NCBI GenBank assembly: GCA_041749015.1
Contig: JBGTCD010000086.1
Span: 1-15,400, forward strand
Reading direction: 5' to 3'
DNA from: JBGTCD01 sp041749015
Lineage (GTDB): Bacteria > Bacteroidota > Bacteroidia > Cytophagales > Cyclobacteriaceae
DNA: 15,400 bases
Numbering within the stretch: position 1 is the stretch's first letter; the number at the start of each line of letters is the position of its first letter. The notes under the pieces are model-generated. The model was given only the letters and a program-made list of their open reading frames with translations. It was not told the DNA's origin and made no database searches. Shown here one piece after another: positions 7,010 through 14,606 of the stretch. Made by a program: the position numbers and the translations under genes.

Positions 7010-7040
7010 AAAAACTATATTAACACTTTTCTATACCAAA
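7010..7040 (-). promoter_or_regulatory. Bacteroidota-type promoter for the pentapeptide-repeat gene
   Basis: On the minus strand TTTG (7040-7037) is followed after 19 bases by TAGTTTTT (7017-7010), a near match to TAnnTTTG that lacks only the final G. Transcription would start near 7004-7006, leaving about 15 bases to the ATG at 6989, with TTTGGAG just upstream of that start. Confidence 0.45.
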
Positions 7041-7086
7041 TAAAACTTATTGCCTCCTCAACAGCAAGAGAGCCATGTAAGGAATA

Positions 7087-8031
7087 CTAAAAATTTAGAT
7101 TAATATAGTGTTTGATCTTTTCTACCAAAACTGTGTTGATTCGATGGTACGATTCATAAGACCATCCCGCAATATGAGGGGTAAGGATTACATCTTGATG
7201 GCCGGCTAAAAAATCTATTTTTTCTCTTTCTTTTGTGCTTAGTGTATGGAGCTTTTCGTTTTCCAAAACGTCTAATCCTGCCCCTAAGACCTTCTTTTCT
7301 TTCATTGCATTGCATAGGTCACCCAAACTTAATATCCCTCCCCGCGAGGTATTAATTATATAAATTGACTTTTGGAAATTTTGTATAAAATCATAATTAA
7401 TAAAATGCTCGTTGCCCTCCTCCAAAGGGATGTGAATGGAGAGGATATCGGTTTCCTGCCATAGGGTTTGAAGTGTAACTTCTTCTGCATTTTCATCCGA
7501 AAAATCTTTTAGGTATTTGTCGTGTGCGATCACTTTGCAGCCAAAACATTTTAATCGCTGAGCAACCGCTTTACCCATATTGCCATAACCCAGCAATCCC
7601 ACTACCCTGCTCCCCAATTCATGTCCGCGATTTTCTTCCCGAAGCCATTGTAGTTGCCCAATCTGCTGGTGACTGCGTACTAAATGATTGAGCAATCCCA
7701 GAATCAGGCCCAGCACATGTTCGGCCACAGCATCTCTATTTCCCTCAGGCGCATTTAAAACGGTGATTTTTCTTTCATCTACGGCCTTAGAGGCGATATT
7801 ATCAAGGCCGGCACCGGCCCTGGCAATAAATCTGAGCCTCGTAGCTTTCCTTAAAAAATTCTGATCGATGTAAACCTTGCTCCTGACTACCAGGCCCTCA
7901 TACTTGCCAATAATTTCATTTAAGGCTTCCGTGTTGATATTTGGCTGGTAGTCCACAATGATTCCTAAATCCTCCAGCATAGGCACCAAGGAGGGATGCA
8001 TTTCATCAATCACCAAGCATTTGATCTGCAT
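7087..8031 (-). CDS. D-isomer-specific 2-hydroxyacid dehydrogenase (phosphoglycerate dehydrogenase-like)
   Basis: The protein has 314 residues and is an NAD-dependent dehydrogenase of the 2-hydroxyacid family. The split substrate domain (about 1-100 and 290-314) flanks the Rossmann domain. GYGNMG (148-153) binds NAD, and D171 after the second strand favours NAD over NADP. The catalytic triad is visible: R230 in NTSRGG, E259, and H286 in LTPHIAGWS. The R-to-E spacing of 29 matches SerA. Phosphoglycerate dehydrogenase (first step of serine synthesis) is the likeliest family match, but there is no C-terminal ACT domain, and the adjacent genes (mgtE, rsmA) say nothing about substrate, so I give no symbol. 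It starts at an ATG 12 bases after the mgtE stop and is probably the last gene of the rsmA-mgtE group. Confidence 0.88.
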   Translation of the reverse strand: MQIKCLVIDEMHPSLVPMLEDLGIIVDYQPNINTEALNEIIGKYEGLVVRSKVYIDQNFLRKATRLRFIARAGAGLDNIASKAVDERKITVLNAPEGNRDAVAEHVLGLILGLLNHLVRSHQQIGQLQWLREENRGHELGSRVVGLLGYGNMGKAVAQRLKCFGCKVIAHDKYLKDFSDENAEEVTLQTLWQETDILSIHIPLEEGNEHFINYDFIQNFQKSIYIINTSRGGILSLGDLCNAMKEKKVLGAGLDVLENEKLHTLSTKEREKIDFLAGHQDVILTPHIAGWSYESYHRINTVLVEKIKHYINLNF

Positions 8032-8043
8032 TGATCTTATTGT

Positions 8044-9402
8044 TTACAAAAGTATATGGACGGTATAAAAATAGATTCCCAATCCAAGTAAATCATTTGT
8101 TGTGGTAATGAAAGGGCCTGAGGCAAGAGCAGGGTTTATTCCAAACCTTTCCAATACCAATGGGGTTACCGTGCCCATAAAAGAAGCAATAAGCACTACA
8201 CAAAATAAAGCCAAAGAAACAACTGCTGAAAGGTTGAAGTCCCCTCCCACAAGGAGATTAACTCCAAAAACAAGGCCTGACAGAACAATACCATTCAAAA
8301 TAGCTACCAGAAAAACCTTCACCAACCGCTTGGCTATGCTGTCTTTAAATGCTGCAGGATTTGCGAGACTTTGCACTACAATGGAAGAGGATTGAATCCC
8401 CACATTACCCCCGGTAGCCTGGATCAGTGGGATAAAGAATGCAATGGCTGTAATCCTGAGCAGGTCATCTTCAAACAATTCCATAAACTGTGCTCCTACT
8501 AAACCACCCGCAATCCCGATCATCAACCATGGGAGCCGAGCTTTTGAGAGCAACCAAATACTATCTGTTTCCTCTACATCTGAGGATATACCTGCCATAA
8601 GCTGGCGCTCCTCTTCAGCAATCTCGTTGATCACATCCACCACATCATCAATGGTGATCCTGCCCACCAACTTACCGGTAACATTTACCACTGGAATTGC
8701 TTCCAGATCATACTTTGCCATCATCATTGCCACTTCTTCCTGACTGGTAAGGGTCTCAACTGCCACTAGTTCTGGTTCATAAATGTTACTGATCTTCACA
8801 TTATCGTCAGCAAGAATAATTTTTTTTAGGGAAACCCTGCCCTTGAGCTTACCCTTATTATCCACCACGTAAACAGAGTATATTTTCTGTACTTTTTCTG
8901 CCTGCCTTCTGATCTCCTCGATACATTGGGTGATGGTCCAGTTGACATTGGCCTTTATAAGTTCCTTGGCCATCAGTCCCCCCGCTATATCTTCATCATA
9001 ATGCAAAAGGTCGCGGATGTAGGATTGCTTTTCCGGATCTTCTATTTCTTCCAGCACCTGCTCCCGTTGCAATGAAGGCAATTCGTTTATGATATCCACC
9101 GCATCATCAGAAGCAAGATGCACTATGATAGATGCAATTTCCTCAGTAGTGAACGCTTTGAAAAACTTTACGCGGGTATCCTCATCCAGGTCTCTGATGA
9201 TTCGTGCGGTGGTCTCCCTGGAGAGAAGGTCTGTGACGTACTTGGAATCTTCGGTATTAAACTCGTATAAAATCGCAGTGATGTCTGCCGGATTGACACC
9301 CTCTAAAGTGCTGATGATGAAACCATCCTCACGGGCTTCCACAGCCTCAGTGAAGCGCTCCAGATACCCCTTTGTAAGCTCAAAGCGTGTGATCTCTTCC
9401 AC
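8044..9402 (-). CDS. mgtE: Magnesium transporter MgtE
   Basis: The protein has 452 residues from the GTG at 9402. The open frame can also begin at a TTG at 9438 (464 residues); I prefer the GTG because the extra 12 residues lie wholly inside rsmA and the family pattern begins at about EITRFELTKGYLERF. Numbered from the TTG, the domains are the N-terminal helical superhelix (about 40-150), paired CBS domains (about 150-275, Mg-sensing and gating) and a five-helix channel domain (about 300-464). Channel signatures are GGNVGIQSSS (343-352) and PALASGPFITTTND (436-449); D449 matches the conserved pore aspartate. It is an inner-membrane homodimeric Mg(2+) channel. It overlaps the end of rsmA by 23 bases. 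No riboswitch is possible here, since the upstream sequence is coding. Confidence 0.93.
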   Translation of the reverse strand: MEEITRFELTKGYLERFTEAVEAREDGFIISTLEGVNPADITAILYEFNTEDSKYVTDLLSRETTARIIRDLDEDTRVKFFKAFTTEEIASIIVHLASDDAVDIINELPSLQREQVLEEIEDPEKQSYIRDLLHYDEDIAGGLMAKELIKANVNWTITQCIEEIRRQAEKVQKIYSVYVVDNKGKLKGRVSLKKIILADDNVKISNIYEPELVAVETLTSQEEVAMMMAKYDLEAIPVVNVTGKLVGRITIDDVVDVINEIAEEERQLMAGISSDVEETDSIWLLSKARLPWLMIGIAGGLVGAQFMELFEDDLLRITAIAFFIPLIQATGGNVGIQSSSIVVQSLANPAAFKDSIAKRLVKVFLVAILNGIVLSGLVFGVNLLVGGDFNLSAVVSLALFCVVLIASFMGTVTPLVLERFGINPALASGPFITTTNDLLGLGIYFYTVHILL

Positions 9403-10171
9403 TTTCTTGGATTTTAAGAGTGAGATTTTCGAAATCAAGGCTTGAGAGCGCTTCTGCCCTCAAATCCAGCATCGGCAAATCCGTGATCTCTGCCGGCAAA
9501 TTTAGCGGTTTTAAAGCGTTGCGCAATGTTTTCCTTCTATTTTGAAAACCTTGTTTTATCACCCTGAAAAACAGGTCTTCATCACAGGTGAGACCAACCC
9601 TGCTATTACGGTTTAAGCGCAGTACCGCAGAATGAACTTTAGGTGGTGGGTGGAATACTTCTGGTGGCACCTCAAATAAATATTCAACATCATAAAAGGC
9701 TTGCAATAGTACGCTAAGGATGCCATACGTTCTATTGCCCGGACCGGAGGCAATCCGCTGCCCTACTTCTCTTTGTACCATGCCTACTACCTGGGTGACT
9801 GCTGCTCTGTGCTTTAGAATTTTAAAAAAAATCTGGGAGGAAATATTGTAGGGAAAGTTACCAATCACACCAATCCTGCCCTTTGCGATTTCCTGAATAG
9901 GTAATTTTAGAAAATCTCCTGTAACTATATCTGGCGGGTTTTCTTTATAGTGCTCGTTGAGATAGGCCACCGACTCTTCATCAATTTCTACCAAAATCAA
10001 TTGGAAGTCTTGCTTTTGAATAAGCCTACTAGTAAGAATACCGGTGCCGGGCCCAACCTCAATTACCGCATCCAGGGCATTAACATCCATGGCATCCACT
10101 ATTCTGTCGGCAATGGTTCCATCGTTAAGAAAGTGTTGTCCAAGATGCTTTTTTGGCCTTACTGAACCCAT
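9380..10171 (-). CDS. rsmA: 16S rRNA (adenine(1518)-N(6)/adenine(1519)-N(6))-dimethyltransferase RsmA (KsgA)
   Basis: The protein has 263 residues, a standard length. It dimethylates two adjacent adenines in the 3'-terminal hairpin of 16S rRNA during late 30S assembly, using S-adenosylmethionine. It shows the N-terminal RPKKHLGQHFLND (5-17), motif I EVGPGTG (38-44), the SAM-ribose acid E62 and motif IV NFPY (105-108), which is the expected N-x-x-Y for N6-adenine methylation. FHPPPKV (173-179) and QNRRKTLRN (210-218) belong to the C-terminal domain. It starts at an ATG divergent from pdxA across 119 bases. Its 3' end overlaps mgtE, so rsmA, mgtE and the dehydrogenase probably share a transcript. 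Confidence 0.95.
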   Translation of the reverse strand: MGSVRPKKHLGQHFLNDGTIADRIVDAMDVNALDAVIEVGPGTGILTSRLIQKQDFQLILVEIDEESVAYLNEHYKENPPDIVTGDFLKLPIQEIAKGRIGVIGNFPYNISSQIFFKILKHRAAVTQVVGMVQREVGQRIASGPGNRTYGILSVLLQAFYDVEYLFEVPPEVFHPPPKVHSAVLRLNRNSRVGLTCDEDLFFRVIKQGFQNRRKTLRNALKPLNLPAEITDLPMLDLRAEALSSLDFENLTLKIQESGRDHTL

Positions 10172-10209
10172 ATTTGCCGGTTATTGAAGAATTAAACTAA
10201 ATTGCAAAA

Positions 10210-10249
10210 CCTGAAACATCAGGAATTTTTCCTTGCCCAATGGCAAAGG
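10210..10249. repeat. Two adjacent inverted repeats between rsmA and pdxA
   Basis: CCTGA-aaca-TCAGG (10210-10223) is a perfect 5-bp inverted repeat with a T-run after it on both strands (ATTTTT on plus, TTTTG on minus). CCTTGCC-caat-GGCAAAGG (10231-10249) is a 7-bp inverted repeat with one extra A. They could be leader hairpins or an operator between the divergent genes. Confidence 0.45.
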
Positions 10250-10251
10250 TA
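10244..10251 (-). promoter_or_regulatory. Possible -7 element for rsmA
   Basis: On the minus strand TACCTTTG (10251-10244) matches TAnnTTTG exactly, but no TTTG is found about 19-20 bases upstream. It would give an rsmA leader of about 65 bases containing the hairpin at 10210-10223. It overlaps the second inverted repeat. Confidence 0.35.
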
Positions 10252-10290
10252 TAAACTAATTCAATATCAGATTTTTAATCTAAGAGGCGC

Positions 10291-11310
10291 ATGGCAGAAC
10301 ATAGTGGAAAAGCTTATAGACCAGTTATTGGCATCACAGTAGGCGATATCAATGGCATTGGCCCAGAAATCATTGTAAAAACCCTTTCCGACCCCCGTAT
10401 TATGGACTGGTGCACACCAGTAGTCTTTGGATCAACGCGGGTATTGAGTTTCTACAAAAAGGTAGCAGATCAGGATGATTTTCAATATGCCCAGGTCAAG
10501 CAGGAGGGTAAATTTATACACGGTAAAGTCAATGTGGTAGCTTGCTGGGAGGACATGGTAAACCTTGACCCTGGTAAGATAACCACTGAAGCCGGGCAAG
10601 CTGCATTAAAATCTTTAGTCAAAGCGGTAGAGTATCTCAAAGCAGGCCATATTCATGGAATAGTAACCGCACCAATCAATAAAGAAAATATTCAAAGTGA
10701 GTCCTTCAATTTTCCCGGACACACGGAGTATTTCACCAAAGAATTTGAAGCCTCCCAAAGTCTAATGTTGATGGTTTCGGAAAAATTCAGGATTGGCGTA
10801 GCCACAGGCCATATTCCGCTCAAAGAAGTGGCCAATTCTCTTTCAAAGGAATTGATTCTGGAAAAACTGAAAATTATGGATCAGTCCTTGAGGTCGGATT
10901 TTGGTATCCAAAAATCTAAAATTGCTGTATTGGGACTAAATCCCCATGCAGGGGAAGGTGGGCTGCTTGGAAATGAAGAAAATGAAACTATTAAACCGGT
11001 GATCATCCAATTTAAAAAAGAGGGGAATTTGGTTTTCGGGCCCTACCCTGCCGATGGCTTTTTTGGCTCGGGCATGGCACAACAATATGACGGCATACTG
11101 GCCATGTACCATGATCAGGGATTGGTGCCTTTTAAAGCACTATCCTTTGGGTCGGGGGTTAATTATACAGCCGGCCTGAGTATAGTCAGGACCTCCCCAG
11201 ATCACGGTACTGCCTACGACAAAGCTGGAAAGAATGGAGCTAACCCTGATTCTTTCCGATCAGCACTGTATCTTACCATTGACATTATAAAAAAACGGTT
11301 TAACACCTGA
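10291..11310 (+). CDS. pdxA: 4-hydroxythreonine-4-phosphate dehydrogenase PdxA
   Basis: The protein has 339 residues. PdxA oxidises 4-phosphohydroxy-L-threonine in the DXP-dependent pyridoxal phosphate pathway; PdxJ then uses the product. Family motifs run the whole length: ITVGDINGIGPEII (15-28), the active-site region GHTEYF (143-148), LNPHAGEGG (216-224), MYHDQGLVPFKAL (272-284) and SPDHGTAYDKAG (302-313). The three metal-binding histidines are H174, H219 and H274, at the E. coli spacing (166, 211, 266) with a constant offset of eight. The ATG is preceded by a purine stretch (AAGAGG). pdxJ is not in the window. It diverges from rsmA, as pdxA and ksgA are neighbours in many bacteria, though usually on the same strand. 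Confidence 0.95.
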   Translation: MAEHSGKAYRPVIGITVGDINGIGPEIIVKTLSDPRIMDWCTPVVFGSTRVLSFYKKVADQDDFQYAQVKQEGKFIHGKVNVVACWEDMVNLDPGKITTEAGQAALKSLVKAVEYLKAGHIHGIVTAPINKENIQSESFNFPGHTEYFTKEFEASQSLMLMVSEKFRIGVATGHIPLKEVANSLSKELILEKLKIMDQSLRSDFGIQKSKIAVLGLNPHAGEGGLLGNEENETIKPVIIQFKKEGNLVFGPYPADGFFGSGMAQQYDGILAMYHDQGLVPFKALSFGSGVNYTAGLSIVRTSPDHGTAYDKAGKNGANPDSFRSALYLTIDIIKKRFNT

Positions 11311-11403
11311 ATTCAAATGTTTAGATAAGAATCCATTGAAATATAAACTATTATACTAAAATTTGAATCAACCTAAGTCAGCGTTTTAGCGTTACCCAAT
11401 TAC

Positions 11404-11793
11404 ATGGATATCATCACCCGAAAACAGATAAATATTTTGATTCAACTCGCTGAGGTTGATAAGCACTTTGCTAAGGAGGAGCGTGAAATGATTTTTAAAA
11501 TAGCAAAGGAGAAAAATTTTTCTGATGCTGAGGTCAAAGACCTAATAAGAAATCCTGAGCCAATTGATTCTTTAGGTGCGCTTTCCCTCAATCAACGGTT
11601 TGACTATCTGGTGAATGCCATCAACCTTATGTTGGTGGATAGAAAAATCTTCGAAACTGAGCTGACCTTCTGCAGAAACATCGCTATTAAATTAGGTTTT
11701 AAAAAGCAGGTGGTAGAGTATCTGGTAGAGCAATTGGGCAAGCCCCACGATTTGGTCGTTATTAAAAACGAAGTCTTCGAGCAGTATTTCTGA
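11404..11793 (+). CDS. TerB-like small helical protein
   Basis: The protein has 129 residues and is predicted to be all-helical, acidic/basic mixed, with no signal peptide or membrane segment. The stretch ILIQLAEVDKHFAKEEREMI (11-30) has the TerB-family pattern of a helix, then an AxxDxxFxxEE turn. A second similar turn, INLMLVDRKIFETELTFCRN (73-92), repeats it, as in the internally duplicated TerB-like fold where acidic residues bind metal. TerB domains occur in tellurite-resistance operons but also in many standalone proteins of unknown role, and no ter gene is nearby. It stands alone, 93 bases after pdxA and 83 before the yceD promoter region. No convincing promoter is seen in front of it. 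The family is tentative and the function unknown. Confidence 0.65.
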   Translation: MDIITRKQINILIQLAEVDKHFAKEEREMIFKIAKEKNFSDAEVKDLIRNPEPIDSLGALSLNQRFDYLVNAINLMLVDRKIFETELTFCRNIAIKLGFKKQVVEYLVEQLGKPHDLVVIKNEVFEQYF

Positions 11794-11844
11794 GCTAATA
11801 AAATATTACTCCGATTAGATTTTCTCAAATTGGATTAATGTTCC

Positions 11845-11852
11845 TATCTTTG
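11845..11852 (+). promoter_or_regulatory. -7 promoter element of the yceD-rpmF-plsX-fabH group
   Basis: TATCTTTG is an exact match to the Bacteroidota TAnnTTTG element. The region 20 bases upstream is T-rich (TTTTC) but has no perfect TTTG. Transcription would start at about 11857-11859, giving a leader of only about 18-20 bases before the yceD start. Confidence 0.6.
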
Positions 11853-11876
11853 CGGTCTTAATTTATTGGGAGGGAT

Positions 11877-12398
11877 TTGGTAAAACTGAAGGCACATAAT
11901 ATTGATGTTTACCATTTAAAAGAGGGTAAGCATTTATTTGGGTACGAGTTGGGGAAGCAATTTTTTAGTTTATTTCCTGAAGACATACTCAATACAGGTG
12001 CCGGAACGGTAAAAGTAGAGATCGATAAAAGTTCAAGACTTTTTAATATCAATTTTGACTTTGACCTGACAGTAACCCTCACCTGTGACCGTTCTTTAGA
12101 GCCGTTTGATTTTGCCATGAAGATGCAAAGAGAATGGTTCATTAAGTATGGTGATGAAGATCAGGATATCGATGAGAGGATGTCGGTGATCAGCGAAGGG
12201 ACCCAGGAGATTAACCTTACTCAGGCCATGTTCGATTTTATCGGACTGGAAGTACCTATGAAAAAGCTTCATCCAAAATATGAGGATGAAGATGAAGATG
12301 GGACCTGGGTATTTAAGGCTGAAGAAGAGGCTGATGAAAACAATGAAAAACCATCCGTTTGGGATAAACTAAAAGATTTAAAAAACAATAAGAATTAA
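11877..12398 (+). CDS. yceD: DUF177 / YceD family protein (23S rRNA accumulation / L32-linked)
   Basis: The protein has 173 residues. DUF177 proteins are almost always encoded just before rpmF and are linked to 23S rRNA accumulation; the exact action is not settled. The recognisable core is VTLTCDRSLEPFDFAM (66-81). The family's CxxC pair is reduced to C70 with S73, a variant I believe is common in Bacteroidota. EGTQEINLTQAMFDFIGLEVPMK (107-129) and the closing VWDKLKDLK (161-169) fit the family tail. Between them lies an acidic stretch (about 136-157). The start is a TTG; there is no ATG or GTG before the conserved KLKAHNIDVYHL opening, and GGGAGGG (11868-11874) lies three bases or fewer from it, close for a ribosome binding site. 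It is the first gene of the fatty-acid/translation group. Confidence 0.85.
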   Translation: MVKLKAHNIDVYHLKEGKHLFGYELGKQFFSLFPEDILNTGAGTVKVEIDKSSRLFNINFDFDLTVTLTCDRSLEPFDFAMKMQREWFIKYGDEDQDIDERMSVISEGTQEINLTQAMFDFIGLEVPMKKLHPKYEDEDEDGTWVFKAEEEADENNEKPSVWDKLKDLKNNKN

Positions 12399-12404
12399 AA
12401 TATC

Positions 12405-12596
12405 ATGGCTCATCCTAAGAGAAAAACATCCAAAACCAGAAGAGACAAAAGAAGAACTCATTACAAATTGGAGGCTAAGCAATTGGCTGTATGTCCTACT
12501 ACCGGAGAATTCCACCTGCCTCACCGGGCCTTCTGGCATGAAGGCAAGCTGTACTACAAAGGCAAGGTAGTTATGGAGAAAGAAGTAATGGCGTAA
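12405..12596 (+). CDS. rpmF: 50S ribosomal protein L32 (bL32)
   Basis: The protein has 63 residues, usual for bL32. The opening MAHPKRKTSKTRRDKRRTHY is the conserved basic N-terminus that threads into 23S rRNA. The core CPTTGEFHLPHRAFWHEG (29-46) has a single cysteine (C29), where zinc-binding L32 has four, so this is a zinc-independent form. It starts with an ATG seven bases after the yceD stop and ends 11 bases before plsX. The yceD-rpmF-plsX order is conserved across many bacteria and supports both neighbouring calls. Confidence 0.97.
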   Translation: MAHPKRKTSKTRRDKRRTHYKLEAKQLAVCPTTGEFHLPHRAFWHEGKLYYKGKVVMEKEVMA

Positions 12597-12607
12597 CTCA
12601 ATAAGGC

Positions 12608-13546
12608 ATGCGAATTGCCCTTGACGTAATGGGGGGTGACTTTGCCCCGGATTCCACCATCAAAGGTGTAGGTCTTGCACTGAAAGACTTCCCTGATGGG
12701 GTGAATATCTTATTAATTGGTATTGAATCTACCATAAAAGATTGCCTGCAAAAGGAAGGTATAGCAGATGACCGGATCAGCATTTATCATGCACCTGAGG
12801 TCATTGAAATGGGAGAACATCCTACTAAAGCCTTTTCACAAAAGCCCTCATCCAGTATTGTTATTGGTTTTGCCCTTTTAAAAAGAGGGGAAATTAATGC
12901 TTTTTGCAGCGCAGGCAATACCGGTGCCATGCATGTAGGTGCCATGTTCACTATTAAGGCTATTGAAGGCATTATCAGGCCGGGTTTGGCTGGGTTTGTT
13001 CCAAAGGAAGCTGGAGGATTTGGGGTGATAATCGATATAGGCGCCAATGCTGATTGCAAGCCTGATGTGCTTTGCCAATTCGGTGAGATTGGGGCAATAT
13101 ACGCCCAGGAAGTCCTCGAAATACCTAATCCTAAAGTAGGTTTAATGAATCTGGGTGAGGAAGAACAAAAAGGAACCCTGCACACTCAGGCCGCTTTTCA
13201 ATTACTTAAACTTAAAGAAAATCTCAATTTTATCGGTAATATTGAGGGCCGGGATTTATTTTCCGATAAGGCTGACGTAATTGTTTGTGATGGGTTTACC
13301 GGGAATGTAATTCTCAAAATGGCAGAGTCCTTTTTTGAAATATTTGAGAAAAGAGGGTTAAAGGATCCATTCATTGACCAGTTTAACTATGAAGCCATTG
13401 GTGGAAGCCCTATACTTGGCGTAAACGGCAATGTAGTCATTGGGCATGGGGTTTCATCGCCTCTTGCCATTAAGAGCATGTTGGATCAGGCATTAAAAAT
13501 GGCCAATTCTAATGTGCATAAAAAAATTAAAGAAAGCTTGAACTAA
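12608..13546 (+). CDS. plsX: Phosphate acyltransferase PlsX
   Basis: The protein has 312 residues. PlsX is a peripheral membrane enzyme that converts acyl-ACP and phosphate to acyl-phosphate, the donor for PlsY in making lysophosphatidic acid. Family motifs are the opening IALDVMGGD (3-11), SAGNTGA (about 101-107), GFVPKEAGGFGVIIDIGAN, LMNLGEEEQKG and VVCDGFTGNVILKMAE, and GHGVSS near the end. Length and order are normal. The ATG at 12608 begins 11 bases after rpmF, and fabH begins 12 bases after its stop, so it sits centrally in the operon. It links phospholipid start-up with fatty-acid initiation (fabH, accB). Confidence 0.97.
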   Translation: MRIALDVMGGDFAPDSTIKGVGLALKDFPDGVNILLIGIESTIKDCLQKEGIADDRISIYHAPEVIEMGEHPTKAFSQKPSSSIVIGFALLKRGEINAFCSAGNTGAMHVGAMFTIKAIEGIIRPGLAGFVPKEAGGFGVIIDIGANADCKPDVLCQFGEIGAIYAQEVLEIPNPKVGLMNLGEEEQKGTLHTQAAFQLLKLKENLNFIGNIEGRDLFSDKADVIVCDGFTGNVILKMAESFFEIFEKRGLKDPFIDQFNYEAIGGSPILGVNGNVVIGHGVSSPLAIKSMLDQALKMANSNVHKKIKESLN

Positions 13547-13558
13547 CAAATCTGGATT

Positions 13559-14557
13559 ATGACCAAAATTAGGGCAGCCATAAAAGGAATTGGGGGATAT
13601 GTACCAGAATATGTACTCACCAATAAGGAATTGGAAACCATGGTGGATACCAATGACGAGTGGATCACTTCCCGGACTGGTATCAAGGAAAGGCGTATCT
13701 TAAAAGGAGAAGGCATCGGCACTTCATATATGGGTAGCCGCGCTGTGAAGGAACTCCTCAAAAAGACCGATACTGACCCTGCTGAAATTGACCTGCTCAT
13801 CTGTGCCACCGTCACCCCGGATATGTTTTTTCCAGCCACGGCCAACCTCATCGCAGATGAAGTCGGTGCAAAAAATGCCTTTAACTATGACCTTGGAGCA
13901 GCCTGTTCTGGATTTTTATTTGCATTGCATACCGGAGCCGCATTCATTGAGGCCGGTCGGTATAAAAAAGTAGTAGTGGTGGGGGCCGACAAAATGTCCT
14001 CTATAGTAGATTACACTGAAAGAACCACCTGCATTATTTTTGGAGATGGTGCCGGTGCTGTACTGCTGGAACCCACTACTGATGAAACAGGACTCATCGA
14101 TGCTGAATTAAAGAGCGACGGGTCAGGAGCCCCCTACCTGTATATGAAAGCTGGTGGCAGTAAATACCCCGCTACACATGAGACCATAGACAGTAAATTG
14201 CATTACATCCACCAGGAAGGCTCTGCTGTTTTTAAATTTGCTGTCACTAATATGGCCGATATTTCTGCTGAAGTGGCAGAACGCAATAACCTTCATGGAG
14301 ATGATATTGCATGGCTAGTACCCCACCAGGCCAATAAAAGAATAATTGACGCCACGGCCAACAGAATTGGGATAGGTCCGGAAAGAGTCATGCTTAACAT
14401 CCACCGCTACGGCAACACAACCAGCGGTACCATCCCCCTTTGCCTGTGGGATTATGAGTCTCAACTCAAAAAAGGTGACAACATCATGCTTGCAGCATTT
14501 GGTGGGGGATTCACCTGGGGCGCTATATATCTTAAATGGAGCTATGACCCTTCCTGA
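13559..14557 (+). CDS. fabH: 3-oxoacyl-[acyl-carrier-protein] synthase III (KAS III)
   Basis: The protein has 332 residues. FabH condenses an acyl-CoA primer with malonyl-ACP to start type II fatty-acid synthesis. The catalytic triad is complete: C116 in LGAACSGFLFA, H256 in VPHQANKRI and N286 in YGNTTSGT. Other family features are TNDEWITSRTGIKERRI (31-47) and the closing AAFGGGFTWGA (312-322). Primer choice (acetyl or branched-chain) cannot be told from these motifs, though Bacteroidota often make iso-branched fatty acids. The ATG start is 12 bases after plsX. The gap to efp is short (49 bases) but holds its own promoter-like element. Confidence 0.97.
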   Translation: MTKIRAAIKGIGGYVPEYVLTNKELETMVDTNDEWITSRTGIKERRILKGEGIGTSYMGSRAVKELLKKTDTDPAEIDLLICATVTPDMFFPATANLIADEVGAKNAFNYDLGAACSGFLFALHTGAAFIEAGRYKKVVVVGADKMSSIVDYTERTTCIIFGDGAGAVLLEPTTDETGLIDAELKSDGSGAPYLYMKAGGSKYPATHETIDSKLHYIHQEGSAVFKFAVTNMADISAEVAERNNLHGDDIAWLVPHQANKRIIDATANRIGIGPERVMLNIHRYGNTTSGTIPLCLWDYESQLKKGDNIMLAAFGGGFTWGAIYLKWSYDPS

Positions 14558-14572
14558 ATTGGAAATTGAATT

Positions 14573-14580
14573 TAGATTTG
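14573..14580 (+). promoter_or_regulatory. Possible -7 promoter element in front of efp
   Basis: TAGATTTG is an exact match to TAnnTTTG in the 49-base fabH-efp gap. No TTTG is found 19-20 bases upstream; that position lies in the end of fabH. It may supply extra transcripts for efp-accB in addition to read-through from yceD. Confidence 0.4.
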
Positions 14581-14606
14581 TAAATTTAACCTAGTATTAA
14601 ACCTTT

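Noticed and set aside
7041..7086. Terminator after the dehydrogenase gene
   Set aside because: Only a 4-bp stem can be drawn and the T-run is poorly placed; the support is too weak to list.
7087..8031. Assigning the symbol serA
   Set aside because: The family and catalytic triad fit, but the ACT domain is missing and no serine-pathway gene is adjacent, so the substrate is uncertain.
11340..11365. Promoter in front of the TerB-like gene
   Set aside because: TAAAATTTG has one base too many between TA and TTTG, and the TTG upstream is at 18 bases; the match is too loose in such AT-rich sequence.
11404..11793. Tellurite resistance gene
   Set aside because: Only a TerB-like pattern is visible, and no other ter gene occurs nearby.
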